Origin: Eulemur rufifrons
Lineage: Eukaryota > Chordata > Mammalia > Primates > Lemuridae
Assembly: GCF_041146395.1 (NCBI RefSeq)
Contig: NC_091002.1
Location: forward strand, 1,792,501-1,856,500
Direction: 5' to 3'
Length of the DNA: 64,000 nucleotides
Below are positions 1-11,114 of this stretch, in pieces (position 1 is the stretch's first letter; each line of letters begins with the position of its first letter). A program made the position numbers and the translations under genes. Under the pieces are notes generated by a model. It saw only the letters and a program-made list of their open reading frames with translations, was not told the origin of the DNA and did no database searches.

Positions 1-345
1 AGACATCAGCAGGGATGTGTTCCAGGGAAGGATTCTGCCCTGCCTCTCCCGGCGGCCTTGGTTGCTGGCATCCTTGGCGTCCTTTGGCTTGTAGCTGCGG
101 CTCTCCAGCCTCCGCCTCCGCTGTCACTTGGCCTTCTTCCCTCCGTGTGTCCCTGTGTCCAAATCTCCTCCTCCTTTCTCTTATAAAGACACCAGCCACT
201 GGATATGGGCCCCACCCTAGACTAGTGTGACTTCGTCTTCCCTTGATTACATCTACCAAGACACATTTCCAAGTAAGGTCACATTCTGAGGTCCGAGTGG
301 ACATAAACTTGGAGGGACACTTACTTATTCAACCCACTGCACCCA
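1..345 (-). repeat. MLT1-type MaLR LTR, antisense, truncated at window edge
   Basis: Read on the minus strand this has the order of an MLT1 LTR. The diagnostic blocks on the plus strand are 'gacaccagccactggat', the 'gggccccaccctag' block and 'catttccaagtaaggtcac', ending near 'attcaaccca'. The internal part and the far LTR end lie outside the window. Ancient, non-coding; the two short open frames across it are chance. Confidence 0.8.
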
Positions 346-905
346 TCCTTTAGAAGGAGAGGTAAGTTGAGGAAGCGGTTAATACACACAGAACACTCAG
401 AACAGCGGCTGGCCAGATGAAGCCCTCAAAAACGGTGGCCATGGTGTCATTAGAGACACCGTGGAGGCTCAGGGAAGAGGCGCGTGAGTCCCCGTGGAGA
501 ACCCCCGGCCCACACGCTCCCCCCCACGCCACCCCCATGGTTTCAGTCTTTATGTCTCATACTCCAGGATATCAAGGTTTCCTCTTGCAGCCCTTCCCTT
601 AAAGAACGGTTTATCTGGCCATTTGTTTATGTGTGGAAAATGCATAAAAATTTATAAAATAAACCCATTTACTTCCAGACAAAAGTTAGCATTTTGCCTG
701 GAGTAAATTTTTGTGGCCGAGTTATAAAATTCCCAAAATAAGTGTTTCTAATGAAACTGTGCTACCCTTTAATGAACATCACCGCCCTCGCTGCAATAAA
801 GAATGTACAATATTTGGCATGATGCACTCTGGAAAAATTGCCTAATATGTAATATGAGTGATCGCTCTCTGTGTGAGCCAAGCTCTGTTTCCATTTTGTG
901 GGGGG
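346..905. other. Low-repeat stretch, no gene seen
   Basis: No recognisable repeat. The right half (about 600-850) is AT-rich with several AATAAA-like strings but no associated gene. Open frames here are under 71 codons, overlap one another and show no motif. Confidence 0.5.
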
Positions 906-985
906 AATTCAGCTCAACAAATATTTATTGAGCGCCTACTGAGTCCCAGTCACCAGGCTGGGCAGTGCGGATGTGCAGGCGAAGT
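906..985 (-). repeat. L2 LINE 3' end, antisense
   Basis: Contains 'caacaaatatttattgagcg' followed by 'cctactgag', the reverse complement of the L2 3' terminus. Confidence 0.6.
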
Positions 986-1009
986 TAGCGGGGCTGGCGT
1001 TTTGTAAAT

Positions 1010-1245
1010 AGCAATGCGCTCTCGCAGGGGTGCATGCTGGGCACTGTTCTAAGTGTCGTGTGCACATTAACCCACATCATCCTAACAGGGTCCCGGTGTA
1101 GAGGCCCCTGTGTATGTCACCATTTATGGATGGGGCACAGGAACTCAAAGAAATTTGCCCACCACAGTGCAGCTAGAAAGTAGGAAGTCGGTTCAAATCA
1201 GGCAGTGGGGTTTCTGAGTTTGTGTTTCTAGCCACCGTCCTGGAC
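1010..1245 (-). repeat. MIR SINE, antisense
   Basis: The order 'gggcactgttctaagtg', 'acattaacccacatcatcct', 'tggatggggcacaggaactc' and 'gttcaaatcaggcag' is that of an inverted MIR (tRNA-derived head at the right). Diverged and immobile. Confidence 0.65.
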
Positions 1246-1249
1246 AGCC

Positions 1250-1785
1250 GAATCAGAGCGCCAGTGCAGTGCAGTAAGTTCAAGGCTACGGGCTGGCACT
1301 GGGGCTGCGGAAGCCCATGGCAGGGGACCTGCTGCTCACAGTCTGGGGGTGCCAAAGCAGGCTTCTTGGAGGTGTGTCCTTGTGGGGAACTGGAGCTGGG
1401 GCTGGTGAAGTAGAGAAGGGAAACAGTGTGTGTGTGTGTGCGCGAGTGTGTTGGGTGCGGCTGGGTCCTGCAGCGTGGAGGGGAGGGCACAGAGGGCAGG
1501 CCGGGGCGCTGGGCAGGGCCTTGCCTGAAGCACGTGCGGAGGAAGGCCTGAATCAGGGCTTCCAGAAGGAGCAGGAACTTGAGAATTTCAGGACCTGTCA
1601 CCAGGTGGTTCATCACAGGGATAGGGAGAAAAAAAACGCAGGTTATTATCTCAAATTCCAATCAGCCTGCTGCCTTCCTCTCTCATTAGATCTATTTGTA
1701 CCCATTTCACCCTTCAGGCCCCCCAAGTCTGAGTTTTTTTCCCTGTTTTTTTCTTTTTGCTGAGGGTAGGATTTTCCTGCTGATA
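1250..1785. other. GC-rich low-repeat stretch with short TG run
   Basis: No repeat family recognised apart from a short 'gtgtgtgtgtgtg' run near 1427-1440. Open frames of 148 and 162 codons occur on opposite strands over the same bases, which is expected of stop-poor GC-rich DNA; neither has a recognisable motif. Confidence 0.5.
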
Positions 1786-1787
1786 TA

Positions 1788-1985
1788 ATATCAACTAACA
1801 TCTCCAAATGCTTCTTATGGGCCAAGCACTGTTGCAAATATCTCATTCAGTCCTCCCCAGGACTCTTCGAGGCAGGCGCTGTTGATATCCTCATTTCTAG
1901 ATGGGAAAATCTGAGGCACAGAGAGGCCCCCCAGCACCACCATGCTGGAAGAAGAGGCTGAGTCGGGATTTGAATCCCACAAATG
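1788..1985 (-). repeat. MIR SINE, antisense
   Basis: 'gccaagcactgttgcaaata', then 'tctgaggcacagagaggc' and 'gggatttgaatcccac' are the inverted MIR tail, core and tRNA-like B-box region. Confidence 0.7.
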
Positions 1986-2084
1986 GCTTCTTCATCCAGC
2001 TCCACCACCCCTCTCCTATCAGCGTTTTCCTGTAGGCAAGCCAGATCTCACCCGGGTGCCACCAGCGGGCTTCAGGTGTGCTGT

Positions 2085-2447
2085 GGGCTGGGCTGCCTCC
2101 CCCAAATTCATATGCTGAAGCTCTAACCCCCAGTGTGATGGTATTTGGAGGTGGGACCTCGGCAGGTGGTTAGGTTTTAGATGAGGTTCTGAGGGTGGGG
2201 CCCTCGTGACGGGATTAGTGCCCTTACAAGGGGAGACACCAGAGAGCTTGCGCTCTCTCCATGCTGTGTGAAGACACAATGGGAAGGTGACCACCTACAG
2301 GCCAGGAAAAGATCCCTCACTAGGACCTGACCATGCTGGCACCCTGACCTTGGACTTCCAGCCTCCAGAATGATGAGAAAATAAATTCCTATTGTTTGAG
2401 CCACCAAGTTTGTGGTATTTTATGGCAACCAGAGCAAACTGGGACAA
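2085..2447 (+). repeat. MLT1-type MaLR LTR, sense
   Basis: Starts near 'cccccaaattcatatgctga', continues with 'cagtgtgatggtatttggag' and 'gggattagtgcccttacaag', and ends with 'cttggacttccagcctccag', an 'aataaattcctattg' polyadenylation region and 'gagcaaactgggaca'. This is the full order of an MLT1 LTR. No internal retroviral sequence adjoins it, so it is a solo LTR. Confidence 0.85.
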
Positions 2448-2684
2448 GGTGTTTCAAGACACGAAGTCTAACAGCTGTTCTCGTGGGTGGAGACGCGTGT
2501 CTGCCAGTTGCTTCTGGCTGCAGCAGCCTCAGTCGTGGCCCCAGGGAGCCGCCTGATACGGCTGATCTGTGTGTCTGTGAGGATGAAGGCAGAGCCTCAC
2601 CATGTCCTGCTTTAGAACAAAGGGCATCATTAACACCAGTGAGACGTGGTATTTACTGCTGGAAGTGTGTACCCTGGGACAGAT

Positions 2685-2880
2685 ATGCGGGGGCCAAGAT
2701 CCAGCTCTGCCCCTCTTGGGCTCTGCATAAACTTGGGTGCATTTAATCTCTCTGGACTTTGTTCTTATCACCTGTAAAATGGGCGCAATAATACTTAGCT
2801 CTCAGCATTGATGAGACACTTACATGAGATACTCTAAAGTGCCCAGCACCTAGTGAATGCCTAATAATGGTGGATATTCA
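2685..2880 (+). repeat. MIR SINE, sense
   Basis: 'atctctctggactttgttct', 'cctgtaaaatgggcgcaata' and 'gtgcccagcacctagtgaat' are the core and tail of MIR in sense orientation. Confidence 0.75.
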
Positions 2881-2889
2881 CCATTATTC

Positions 2890-3640
2890 ACGTTAATATC
2901 ATAACATTCACCTTTGATACCCAGCTCAGGTGTCCCATCATCTGAAAAGCACCTGCTGGTGCCCCGCCCCTGTCCCCACTGTGCCTCACACATGTGATGG
3001 TGGCTCCATCTCACATCAGGTTCTGGGTGACTCGCTGGTGTGTCCAACTGTCCGCCTCTCCGCCCAGATACACAGACGGACCCTTTCCCATAAGCTGCTT
3101 AGGGAGGAAGCAGAGGGACAGGAGAAGCGCTGCAGCAGGGCACGAGGCCAAGGGAGGAAGGTCATTTCGCAACGAGGTGCAGACTTGAGCCAGGCCCGGG
3201 TGGCTGGGAGAAGGGGGAATGCTGTGGGCAGGGACGCTGGCCGTGTGGGGATGGCTGGTTCTTGGACAAGCAGGGGCATGGGGACGGGGACTTTGTCCCG
3301 AGAGCACACATGCACCCCTGTGGGGATGAGAGCAGGGAGCAGCCTGTTCAGCTCGGCTAGAATCCAGACAGGAGCCCTGACTGCAGTGTGAGTCTGGAGG
3401 CGGGAGGCCAGGCAGGCTGTGGGGTGACTCGAGAGAGAGAGACAAGGGCCTGCCCCGTGGGGCAGCCGGCGCCCTGGGACGTGGGAGCACAGCTGTCTGG
3501 CTGGCGCAGAAGGCTCACGTAGAGGGTTAGGGTCAGTACCGGCCCTCACAGGCAGGTGACAGGGGTCTCCAAGCCCTCTCCAGGGGACCCGGCCCTTCTC
3601 TCCCCATCCCCAAAGGTGTGGCGGGGAAGCTGGGCTGGAG
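2890..3640. other. GC-rich stretch, possible L2 remnant at left
   Basis: About 2905-3130 resembles a decayed sense L2 ('gatacccagctcaggtgtcc'). The rest is GC-rich without a recognised repeat. Open frames of 153-177 codons lie on both strands over the same bases and look like chance. Confidence 0.4.
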
Positions 3641-3654
3641 TTCGGAGGCTTTCT

Positions 3655-3860
3655 TCCATTTTCTGTCCCGTGATCATTAGGCTTGCTGATAAGTGGGGCT
3701 TATTAATTAAAGGGATAAAGCGTGTGCTTCCAAGGGTGATCACCATTACTATAAATCAGACTTAATGGCTGCAGAAATTCATTAGGGATTCATTTCCTAA
3801 TGATAACGAATTGGTTTGAGCAGATGTCAGGCGCAGCCGTGACTGTAATTCTAATTCCAG
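3655..3860. promoter_or_regulatory. Candidate conserved non-coding element
   Basis: A 200-bp repeat-free island in GC-rich surroundings. It is dense in homeodomain-type TAAT cores ('ggcttattaattaaag', 'cctaatgataacgaattgg') and has 'cgtgatcattaggc'. The composition contrast and site density resemble developmental enhancers. Conservation was not tested. Confidence 0.3.
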
Positions 3861-3869
3861 GCTCAAGGA

Positions 3870-4500
3870 GTGAAAAGCGTCATCCCTCCCTGAGCCTGGG
3901 GCTGGCACTGAGGAATCACAGCACCTGCTCGGGGCTTTGGGCCTCAGCCACGCGTCCAGTGCTGGGCCGGCCACTAGGAACGGGCTTCTCCTGAGGAAGT
4001 TCCCGGCCCTTGCTCTTGCTGTGCCTTCCTCTAGGAGCAACCAACCTGCTGCCTCTTCCCTGGAACCTCACTTCCCTTGGAAGTCTTCCCGGGCTGCTCC
4101 CGGGCCGGGCTGGGCGTCTGTCTGGGCTCGCATTGTGGTGGCACTGTCTTCCCGCTCTGGACTTCGCTGGAGGCAGGCGCGGGCTTAACCCCAGCCCCGT
4201 CTCCCGGTGCCCGCACACAGCGGCGCCGGCGGGCGGCAGCGTCCGTGAGCAGGCGCGCGTGCACGGACGGTTTGGGGCAGGCATCTGATGGGGCTGAACC
4301 TGCCCAGCAAACTGACTCTGTCTGGAATCTGGGAGCCAGGGAGGGCAGACTGGGACAGACACGTTGGGCCCTTGGGTTGCTTGGGCTGCTGGGCCCCGCT
4401 TCAGTCTGTCCTCCCCAGGTGGACGTAGGCGAGCCCAGGTTCTTCCCACAGGCACGCAGACGCCTGCACTAGGCAGGTCCTGGGCTCATGAGAGTCACAG
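3870..4500. other. GC-rich stretch with small CpG cluster
   Basis: No repeat recognised. About 4190-4275 holds a dense CpG group ('cggcgccggcgggcggcagc'), too short for a standard CpG island. Overlapping open frames on both strands have no recognisable motif. Confidence 0.4.
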
Positions 4501-4534
4501 GGATTGACCCAGACAGCAGGAGCTAAAGGACACA

Positions 4535-4710
4535 AGCCAGCTGCCAAATCTCAGTTTCCTCACCCACAAAAGGGGATCTCACCGGTTAATGTGAGGTGTA
4601 GACGAATTAATACACATTAAGAGCTAGCACAGCGCCTGGCACATGGTAAATGTTCAGCAGACATTAGCCACTGTTATTATCATTATCATTATTAATATTA
4701 TTATTATCTT
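4535..4710 (+). repeat. MIR SINE, sense, with ATT-rich tail
   Basis: 'aatctcagtttcctcaccca', 'agcgcctggcacatggtaaa' and then an interrupted ATT/ATC run at 4670-4708 are the MIR core, tail and an expanded 3' microsatellite. Confidence 0.75.
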
Positions 4711-4714
4711 GCTG

Positions 4715-5355
4715 CCCTGAAGAGATGGACTCACCAGCTCTGTGACCAGGAGGAGAGAGGCTATGGGATGACAGCCCAGGCTTTGGAAGGGTGCGGTGGG
4801 TGTGGGTGGGAGGGAAAAGGGGGGAAGAGCAAGTGCGCCCCAACAAGGGCCGCACTGCCCGGCCTCGTGGGAAGAGCAGGGTGTGCCCAGCCAGAGCGGA
4901 AGGAAGGACAGACCTGCTGAGCCCAGCCCCCTGCCCAGCCCTTCCAGCGCCACGTGGCCCGAAGCCGCCCCACGCTGGGCCTCCGCAGCCCCCAGAGCAG
5001 TGTGGTCAGGAAGATGAGCGACGTCGGTGCGGTTTCTGTCCCAGCAGGTGGAACAGGTGCCCAAGGTGCCACGTGCCCTCCCGGGTCTGCTCACTCCAGC
5101 CAGGTGCTTGCGAAGTGATTTGGGCCGGGTTTGGGTCCTTCCGTGGACAAGGACCCAGGCTCAGTGAGGTTGAGTGACCTGCCCCTGGCCACTCGGCAGA
5201 GACCCCTCAACGTCTGCATGCTCCACACTGTCTGCAAACCCGACCATCTGGGTTCAAAGGAGAAGGGCCCCTCTCCAGACGTCCGGCTGGTTTTGTGATT
5301 ACCGAAGGGAGGAAAGTCCTTTCTGATACCGTATTGCATTTGCAGGACCAGGACT
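4715..5355. other. GC-rich low-repeat stretch
   Basis: No clear repeat except a weak antisense MIR remnant near 5125-5260 ('gaggttgagtgacctgcccc'). Overlapping frames of 103-146 codons on both strands have no recognisable domain. Confidence 0.4.
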
Positions 5356-5357
5356 TC

Positions 5358-5809
5358 ATGTTTGGGTCCTTAGGAATTGCCAAAACCTCTTGAAAATGTA
5401 ATCTGTAAGTATCTATTAACCTTCAGAAATACACATGCCCTTTGGCCCAGCAATCCCACTTCTGGGAATCTATCCCACAGAAATGAAAACCCCAGAACAT
5501 GCAGACATAGGAACAGGATGTTTATTGCTGCACTGTTTGTGGTGGCAAAAACCTGGAAGAAATCTGCAAGTCCATTGGGACTGGAAAGGTTGAACAAGTT
5601 ATCATACATACATTTTGGGAATATTAATCTTTTAGCAATTAGATTTCTCTATAACCATCTAGAGGGCTCTCCCTGACATGTTATTAAGTAAAACAAACAA
5701 AAATCAAACAAATAACCCCCCCCAAGTTGGCCAGTAATATGAACTATACAATGCCATTGTTTAAAAAGAAGAGTTCTGTGTGTGTATTATATTTTTATTT
5801 GTGCGTAGA
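5358..5809 (+). repeat. Older L1 LINE 3' fragment, sense, left part
   Basis: 'cccagcaatcccacttctgg' followed by 'tgtttattgctgcactgttt' is the sense end of L1 ORF2, running into the 3' UTR. The element is split at 5810-5821 by the younger inverted L1 and resumes at 7849 with 'agatatttacaaactgtca', matching the expected L1 3' UTR continuation. Confidence 0.85.
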
Positions 5810-5821
5810 AAAAGGAGTGAA

Positions 5822-7836
5822 TTAATACCTCCCATTTTGTTCTTATTGCTTAAAATTGCTTTTGCTAAATGGGATCTTCTCTGGTTCCATACAAAGCGTA
5901 AAATTATTTTTTCTATATCTGTGAAAAATGATGTTGGTAATTTAATAGGGATTGCATTGAATCTGTAGATCACTTTGGGTAGTTTAGACATTTTAACAAT
6001 GTTGATTCTTCCGATCCACGAGCAGGGTATGGTTTTCCACCTGTTTACGTGCTCTGGGATTTCCTTCCTCAGTGTTCCACAGTTCTCCCCGTAGAGGTCT
6101 TTTACCTCCTTAGTTAAATATATTCCTGGGTATTTTATTTTCTTCGTTGCTATTGTGAAGGTTATTGAGTCCTTAATTTGGTTCTCCGTTTGACTGTTAT
6201 TGGCATATATGAATGCCTCTGATTTGTGTGTATTGATTTTGTATCCTGAGACTTTACTAAATTCATTTATCAATTTCAGGAGTCTCTTAGTTGAATCCTT
6301 GGGGTTTTCTAGATATAACATCATATCATCAGCAAAGAGTGAGAGTTTGATCTCTTCTGTCCCTATTTGGACACCCTTGCCTGATAGCTCTCTCAAGGAC
6401 TTCAAACTATACTACAAGGCTGTGGCTATTAAAACTGCATGGTACTGGCACAAGTACAGAGACATAGACCAGTGGAACAGAACAGAAAACCCAGATATAA
6501 ACCATCCTCATATAGCCATCTAATCTTTGACAAAGCAGACAAAAACATACTCTGGGGAAAAGAATCCTTATTCAATAAATAGTGCTGGGAAAACTGGATA
6601 GCCACACGTAGAAGACTGAAACAGGACCTACACCTTTCACCTCTCATAAAAATCAAATCACAGTGGATAATAGACTTAAACCTTAGGTGTGAAACTATTA
6701 GAATTCTAGAAGAAAATGTGGGAAAGACTCTTATAGACATTGGCCTAGACAAAGAATTTATGAAGAAGACCCCTAAGGCAATCACAGCAACAACAAAAAT
6801 AAATAAATGGGACCTGATTAAATTAAAAGCTTCTGCACAGCCAAAGAAACAGTCACGAGAGCAAACAGACAACCTACAGAATGGGAAAAAATTTTCACAT
6901 GCTACACATCCGATAAAGGATTGATAACTAGAATCTATTTAGAACTCAGGAAAATCAGCAAGAAAAAAAATCAAACAACCCTATCAAAAAGTGGGCAAAG
7001 GACATGAATAGAAGTTTTTCAAAAGAAGAGAGAAAAATGGCCAACAAACATATGAAAAAATTCTCAGCATCTCTAATCATCAGGGAAATGCAAATCAAAA
7101 CCACAATGAGATATCACTTATCTCCAGTGGGAATGGCCTTTATCAAAAAGTCCCAAAACAATAAATGTTGGCGTGGATGCAGAGAGACAGGAACACTCAT
7201 ACTCTGCTGGTGGGACTGCAAACTAGTGCAACCTCTGTGGAAAGCAATATGGAGATACCTTAAACAAATTCAAGTAGACCTACCGTTTGATCCAGCAATC
7301 CCATTATTGCGCATCTACCCAAAAGAACAAAAGTCATTCTATAAAAAAGACATCTGCACCTGAATGTTTATAGCAGCACAATTCACAATCACAAAGATGT
7401 GGAAACAACCCAAGTGCCCATCAATCCATGAGTGGATTAATAAAATGTGGTATATGTATACCATGGAGTACTACTCAGCTATCAGAAACAATGGTGACAT
7501 AGCACCTCTTGCATTTTCCTGGACAGAGCTGGAACCCATTCTACTAAGTGAAGTATCCCAAGAATGGAAAAATAAGCACCACATGTACTCACCAGCAAAT
7601 TGGTTTCACTGATCGTCACCTAAGAGCACATTTGGGAATAACATTAATCAGGTGTCGGGCAGATGTGGGGGAGGGGATGGGTGTATACCTACATAATGGG
7701 TGCGCTGCGCACCATCTGGGGAATGGACATGCTTGAAGCTCTGACTCGGGGGTGGGAGGGTGTTGGGGAGGCATGTGCAATATACATAACCTAAACTTTT
7801 GTACCCTCATAATATGCTGAAATAAAAAAAAAAAGG
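5822..7836 (+). mobile_element. Lemur-type L1, 5' truncated with 5' inversion, flanked by 12-bp duplication
   Basis: Bases 5822-6397 are antisense ORF2. On the minus strand they encode reverse-transcriptase sequence including the catalytic FADD motif at 6336-6325. Bases from about 6398 are sense ORF2, resuming a few codons after the inverted part stops (GGI against DFKLYYK), then run through the C-terminal part with several stops to a 3' UTR and A-tail at 7823-7834. The target duplication 'aaaaggagtgaa' lies at 5810-5821 and 7837-7848. This is the product expected from twin priming. The element is dead: 5' truncated, inverted and interrupted by stops. The 3' tail wording is strepsirrhine-type. 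Confidence 0.92.
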
Positions 7837-7848
7837 AAAAGGAGTGAA

Positions 7849-7880
7849 AGATATTTACAAACTGTCACAGCTGCTCGATT
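7849..7880 (+). repeat. Older L1 LINE 3' fragment, right part
   Basis: Continuation of the L1 interrupted at 5810. 'agatatttacaaactgtca' completes the older element's 3' UTR; it then fades into unrelated sequence. Confidence 0.6.
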
Positions 7881-8124
7881 GAGGGGCAATGACGCAGAGC
7901 GGCTCCCACCGACATGCATACCGCTGTTCCAGCGCTGACCACTAGGAGTGCCAGGACTTTGTCCTTCCACTACTTCGCGACCGTCAGCATTTGTAAACAT
8001 CTTAGCCTCACAGAACCTCAGCTCCAATATCTGTAACATGGAGCTAATCACCTGCCCACCTCACAGACACTCCCCATGCCCATGTTTCCATGAGAAATTT
8101 TATGACTGCATCTGTTCATTGTTC

Positions 8125-8560
8125 TCTAAGCTCTGACAGAGCAGCCACATGTCCTGGCCCTGGGAATGGCCAGGGAGGTTCAGAGGTGACTAAGATTCAC
8201 ATTGTGCCCACTAGAAATTTGCAGATTGCCTTCACTAACCGTAGAATGGAAAGAGAGAGGGAAGCTATTGACTTTGAAATCAGGGAGGCCTTCCTGGAGG
8301 AGGTGATGCTTAAGTGGGGCTTTAAGGAAGAGGGAGATTTCACCAGGTAGAATGTGATACCGATGTATAATCTGAATGAAGGGAATAGTTGAGCAGGAAT
8401 GGGGATCCTTGAAACAGCTTGGCGTCACTAGATTTTGGGTGACTACATGGCTGGAAATGATCAGGGAATGAGACGATAGGGGACTAGGGCCAGGTTGTGT
8501 GGGGCCTTACACTAGAAACTCAGACTGGGAGAGAGGACACTTAGGTCACTATTGAAGGGC
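8125..8560 (-). repeat. L2 LINE, antisense, diverged
   Basis: 'gaggccttcctggaggaggt' followed by 'ttaagtggggctttaaggaa' and later 'gtgtggggccttacac' match the order of an inverted L2. No usable frame remains. Confidence 0.55.
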
Positions 8561-8564
8561 CTTC

Positions 8565-8740
8565 CACGAGTTCTCACCACAGTTTGATGAACTAGAATTA
8601 TCCCCATTGTACAGATGAGGAAGTTGAGGCATAGAAAGGTTAAATGAATTGCCAAAGGTTAATTGGCCAGCTAGTTGTAGAATGAGAATTCCAACCTGGG
8701 CAGCCATGCTCCAGAGCCTCTTTGCCCATAACATCCAACT
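8565..8740 (-). repeat. MIR SINE, antisense
   Basis: 'cccattgtacagatgaggaa', 'aggttaaatgaattgcc' and 'gaattccaacctgggcagcc' are inverted MIR core and head. Confidence 0.75.
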
Positions 8741-8924
8741 GTCTCTGCACTGTGGAGTCTGCGCTGTTCTCACGGGTGAACTTGACCTGAGATTTTAAAC
8801 TCCATGACCGCAACTGCGATGTCTGTGTTTCTGGTGGCAAACCTGGCATCTCCAGCTGAGCCCGACACCTGGCAGAGACTTGCTCTATTCTTCAGACTTA
8901 GAAGAATAAATGAACTTTTTAGGA

Positions 8925-9060
8925 CAGAAAGGAAGTACTATGCCCATTTAACAGATGAGAAGAACTGAGGCTTTAGATGATTAATCACCTGCCCAAGGCC
9001 ACCCAGGGGACTCCATGCCTAGGATTTCTTAGGTCCCACGGCAACACGCTAACGTGAAAG
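8925..9060 (-). repeat. MIR SINE fragment, antisense
   Basis: 'cccatttaacagatgagaag' and 'cacctgcccaaggccaccca' are the inverted MIR core. Confidence 0.6.
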
Positions 9061-9450
9061 GCATTTCCCCTTTCGGAATGGGGAAACCAAGGGCCTGAGA
9101 AGTTAGGCGCCTGCCTGACCTCTCACGGTTGGGTGGAAGGAGAGAAACGCACTAGTTTGGTGATGTTGGGTCTGGCCTAATTCTTCAGTCCCGTTGTTCT
9201 CAAGACACATCTGGGTCTGGTTGGAAGGCCCCTCGTGTGAAGGGTTTTCTTTCTGAGTGCCTTTTTCTAGACTTGTAATGAAATTCTCTTGTGCCTTGCA
9301 GATCCCCACTTGCTGCTTCAAAGGTAATTTCTTCTCCAACTGGAGTACAGAGGCTTTCTGTTTGTTTTCATAACAGCAGTAGAGACAAGTGTACCTCTCT
9401 TGGACATCTCCACTGCTGTTTGAAAACAAGTCTTTACGTAGCTGGGGGCA
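9061..9450. other. Low-repeat stretch, no gene seen
   Basis: Contains a short MIR-like core at 9080-9110 but otherwise no recognised family. A 108-codon minus-strand frame covers it without a motif. Confidence 0.4.
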
Positions 9451-9454
9451 GGAA

Positions 9455-9640
9455 ATAACAGTTGTAATGGGATAAACATTGTGCTGTGTGCTTTAGCTGT
9501 GATCTCATTTAACACTCCTGACATCTCTGCTGGATAGGTATTACTATCCCCATTGGACAGAAGAGGAGACTGAGGTTCAGAGAGGGCATGGTTCCTGCCC
9601 AAGAGCAGCTGCTAAGTCAGCACTAGGGGCAGGCAGGGCT
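9455..9640 (-). repeat. MIR SINE, antisense
   Basis: 'gataaacattgtgctgtgtg', 'gtattactatccccattgga' and 'gactgaggttcagagagggc' form an almost complete inverted MIR. Confidence 0.75.
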
Positions 9641-10479
9641 TGCTGTTGCAATATATCTTAGCTGTTTCCCGCAGGGCTGCTGCCGGCGTCCAGGCTCCTT
9701 GCCATCTGTCCTGGGGACCATTTCACATATAAGTTTCTGTGCCTCAAATCTCGACCTCTCCCCAGAGCCTTCACCTTGCACCTCCAGATTTCCCTAAACC
9801 ACAAACCTCCGCCATTCCCCTCCTTAAAATGCCGATGTATCTGCACGCTTGCGAGAAAATCCAGTTCTTCGGCTGCACTTCTCTCCTCCATTTGAACTCT
9901 TTGAAAAATGGGTTTTCACAGGAGTCGTCCTTTTGGCCAGAGGGCTTGATGACAGAACAGATAAGATGGAACAATAAAAACAAGAAGATAATAAGGTACA
10001 GCAAGAATAAGTGGAACAGCGTCACAGATTTCCACCTCAAACGCACAGAGACAACAGAGCATCTGTGTTTTCCGCGCTGCCGGGAGTGGCCGAGACGGGA
10101 GCGGTGTGTGTCACTGGACACAGCTGAAGGAAGTTTCTGGCAGGAAAGTGCTCACACTTGCAGATTCTCTTCCTGTGTTAGTGGGGGCAGCGGGGCTTGG
10201 GGGCAGGGCTTGCACGACCCGCGGAGCTGGGGCAGACACGGGGCAGCAGCTGCTCCTGGGTCTTCTCGGCTCTGCTCGTGTGGCCTGGTCCCTGGGCCTG
10301 TGCGTGTGGTCCTGTGAGGGGCAGCTGGGTCCCCCTGCCTTCTGGGCCTCATCCGGACACTCAGTGCAAAGGGCCTTGGCCGTTTACTTGTGCCCTCAAA
10401 GTCTCTGCATTCTGTGGCTCCGTCTATCCCGCGTGGACCCTGCCTGCACCCTGGTCCTCTCCTCGCCAGGGCCTTTGGG
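9641..10479. other. Low-repeat stretch, no gene confirmed
   Basis: No clear repeat. Two overlapping plus-strand frames of 192 and 195 codons (9739-10317, 10106-10693) run through here in different phases. Neither shows a signal peptide, domain or regular composition. Their overlap in two phases, with minus-strand frames over the same bases, argues for chance. Confidence 0.4.
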
Positions 10480-10640
10480 ACCTGCGTCCTCGCCGCACAC
10501 GGGGCGGAGCAGCGCCTCCTCGCGGCCCCCATCTCGGCGTGCCCTGTGCCCACGCCGCGCCGCCGCTCTCGGCGCCGTGGGATGTGGCACCCAGCGCAAC
10601 GCGCGGCTTCTCCGCGAGGGCTGCAGCCTCCTCTGGCTCT
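10480..10640. other. Short CpG-dense cluster
   Basis: About 160 bp with many CpG dinucleotides ('cacgccgcgccgccgctctc', 'gcgcggcttctccgcgaggg'), while neighbouring sequence is CpG-poor. It is too short for a conventional CpG island, and no TATA box, initiator or exon is recognisable beside it. Possible unmethylated regulatory element. Confidence 0.35.
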
Positions 10641-10959
10641 GCCTGGGCAAGCAGATCATGCGCTTGATGTCCAGTTTTCCCAACATTATTTAGATACTTT
10701 GACCTCAAGGTCATGGGCCTGTCCCTTCTCTGTCCCACCTCCTTCTCCCTCCTCTTAGAGAGCGACATGGGTTGCATTTTGCTCTCCTTCCTGTCTGGCG
10801 AGGACATCCAGGGCACGCGCTCTTCCTGCTCTCGCGACCGGAGCCGGAGCCGCACAGCAGAACCGCTCCAGGCTGGTTCCCAGGGGCAGAGGGAGGGAAA
10901 GCACATCTCTGTAAGGGAGCGAATGCTGTCCATGCCATAGCAAATGAAAGGGACCCTTG

Positions 10960-11110
10960 AACTTCTCAGCAGCCCTGCAACGCTTAAAGATGAGGGAACA
11001 GGGGCCCGTAGAGTTCAGGTGATTTCTCAAAGTCACACAGAGACTGGGGACCGTCTGAATTCAACCCGGGAACGCTGACTTCCAGGTTAGTGCCTGTGCC
11101 ACTAGACAAT
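10960..11110 (-). repeat. MIR SINE, antisense
   Basis: 'caggtgatttctcaaagtca', 'ctgaattcaacccgggaacg' and 'gtgcctgtgccactaga' are the inverted MIR core and head. Confidence 0.65.
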
Positions 11111-11114
11111 GACA

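Noticed and set aside
5761..6405. 214-codon minus-strand reverse-transcriptase-like frame as a possible gene
   Set aside because: It is the inverted 5' part of a dead L1, bounded by the insertion's own duplication, and lacks the endonuclease and most of ORF2.
9739..10693. Overlapping 192-, 195- and 156-codon forward frames
   Set aside because: Multiple phases and both strands are open over the same GC-rich bases; no signal peptide, domain or splice structure was recognised.
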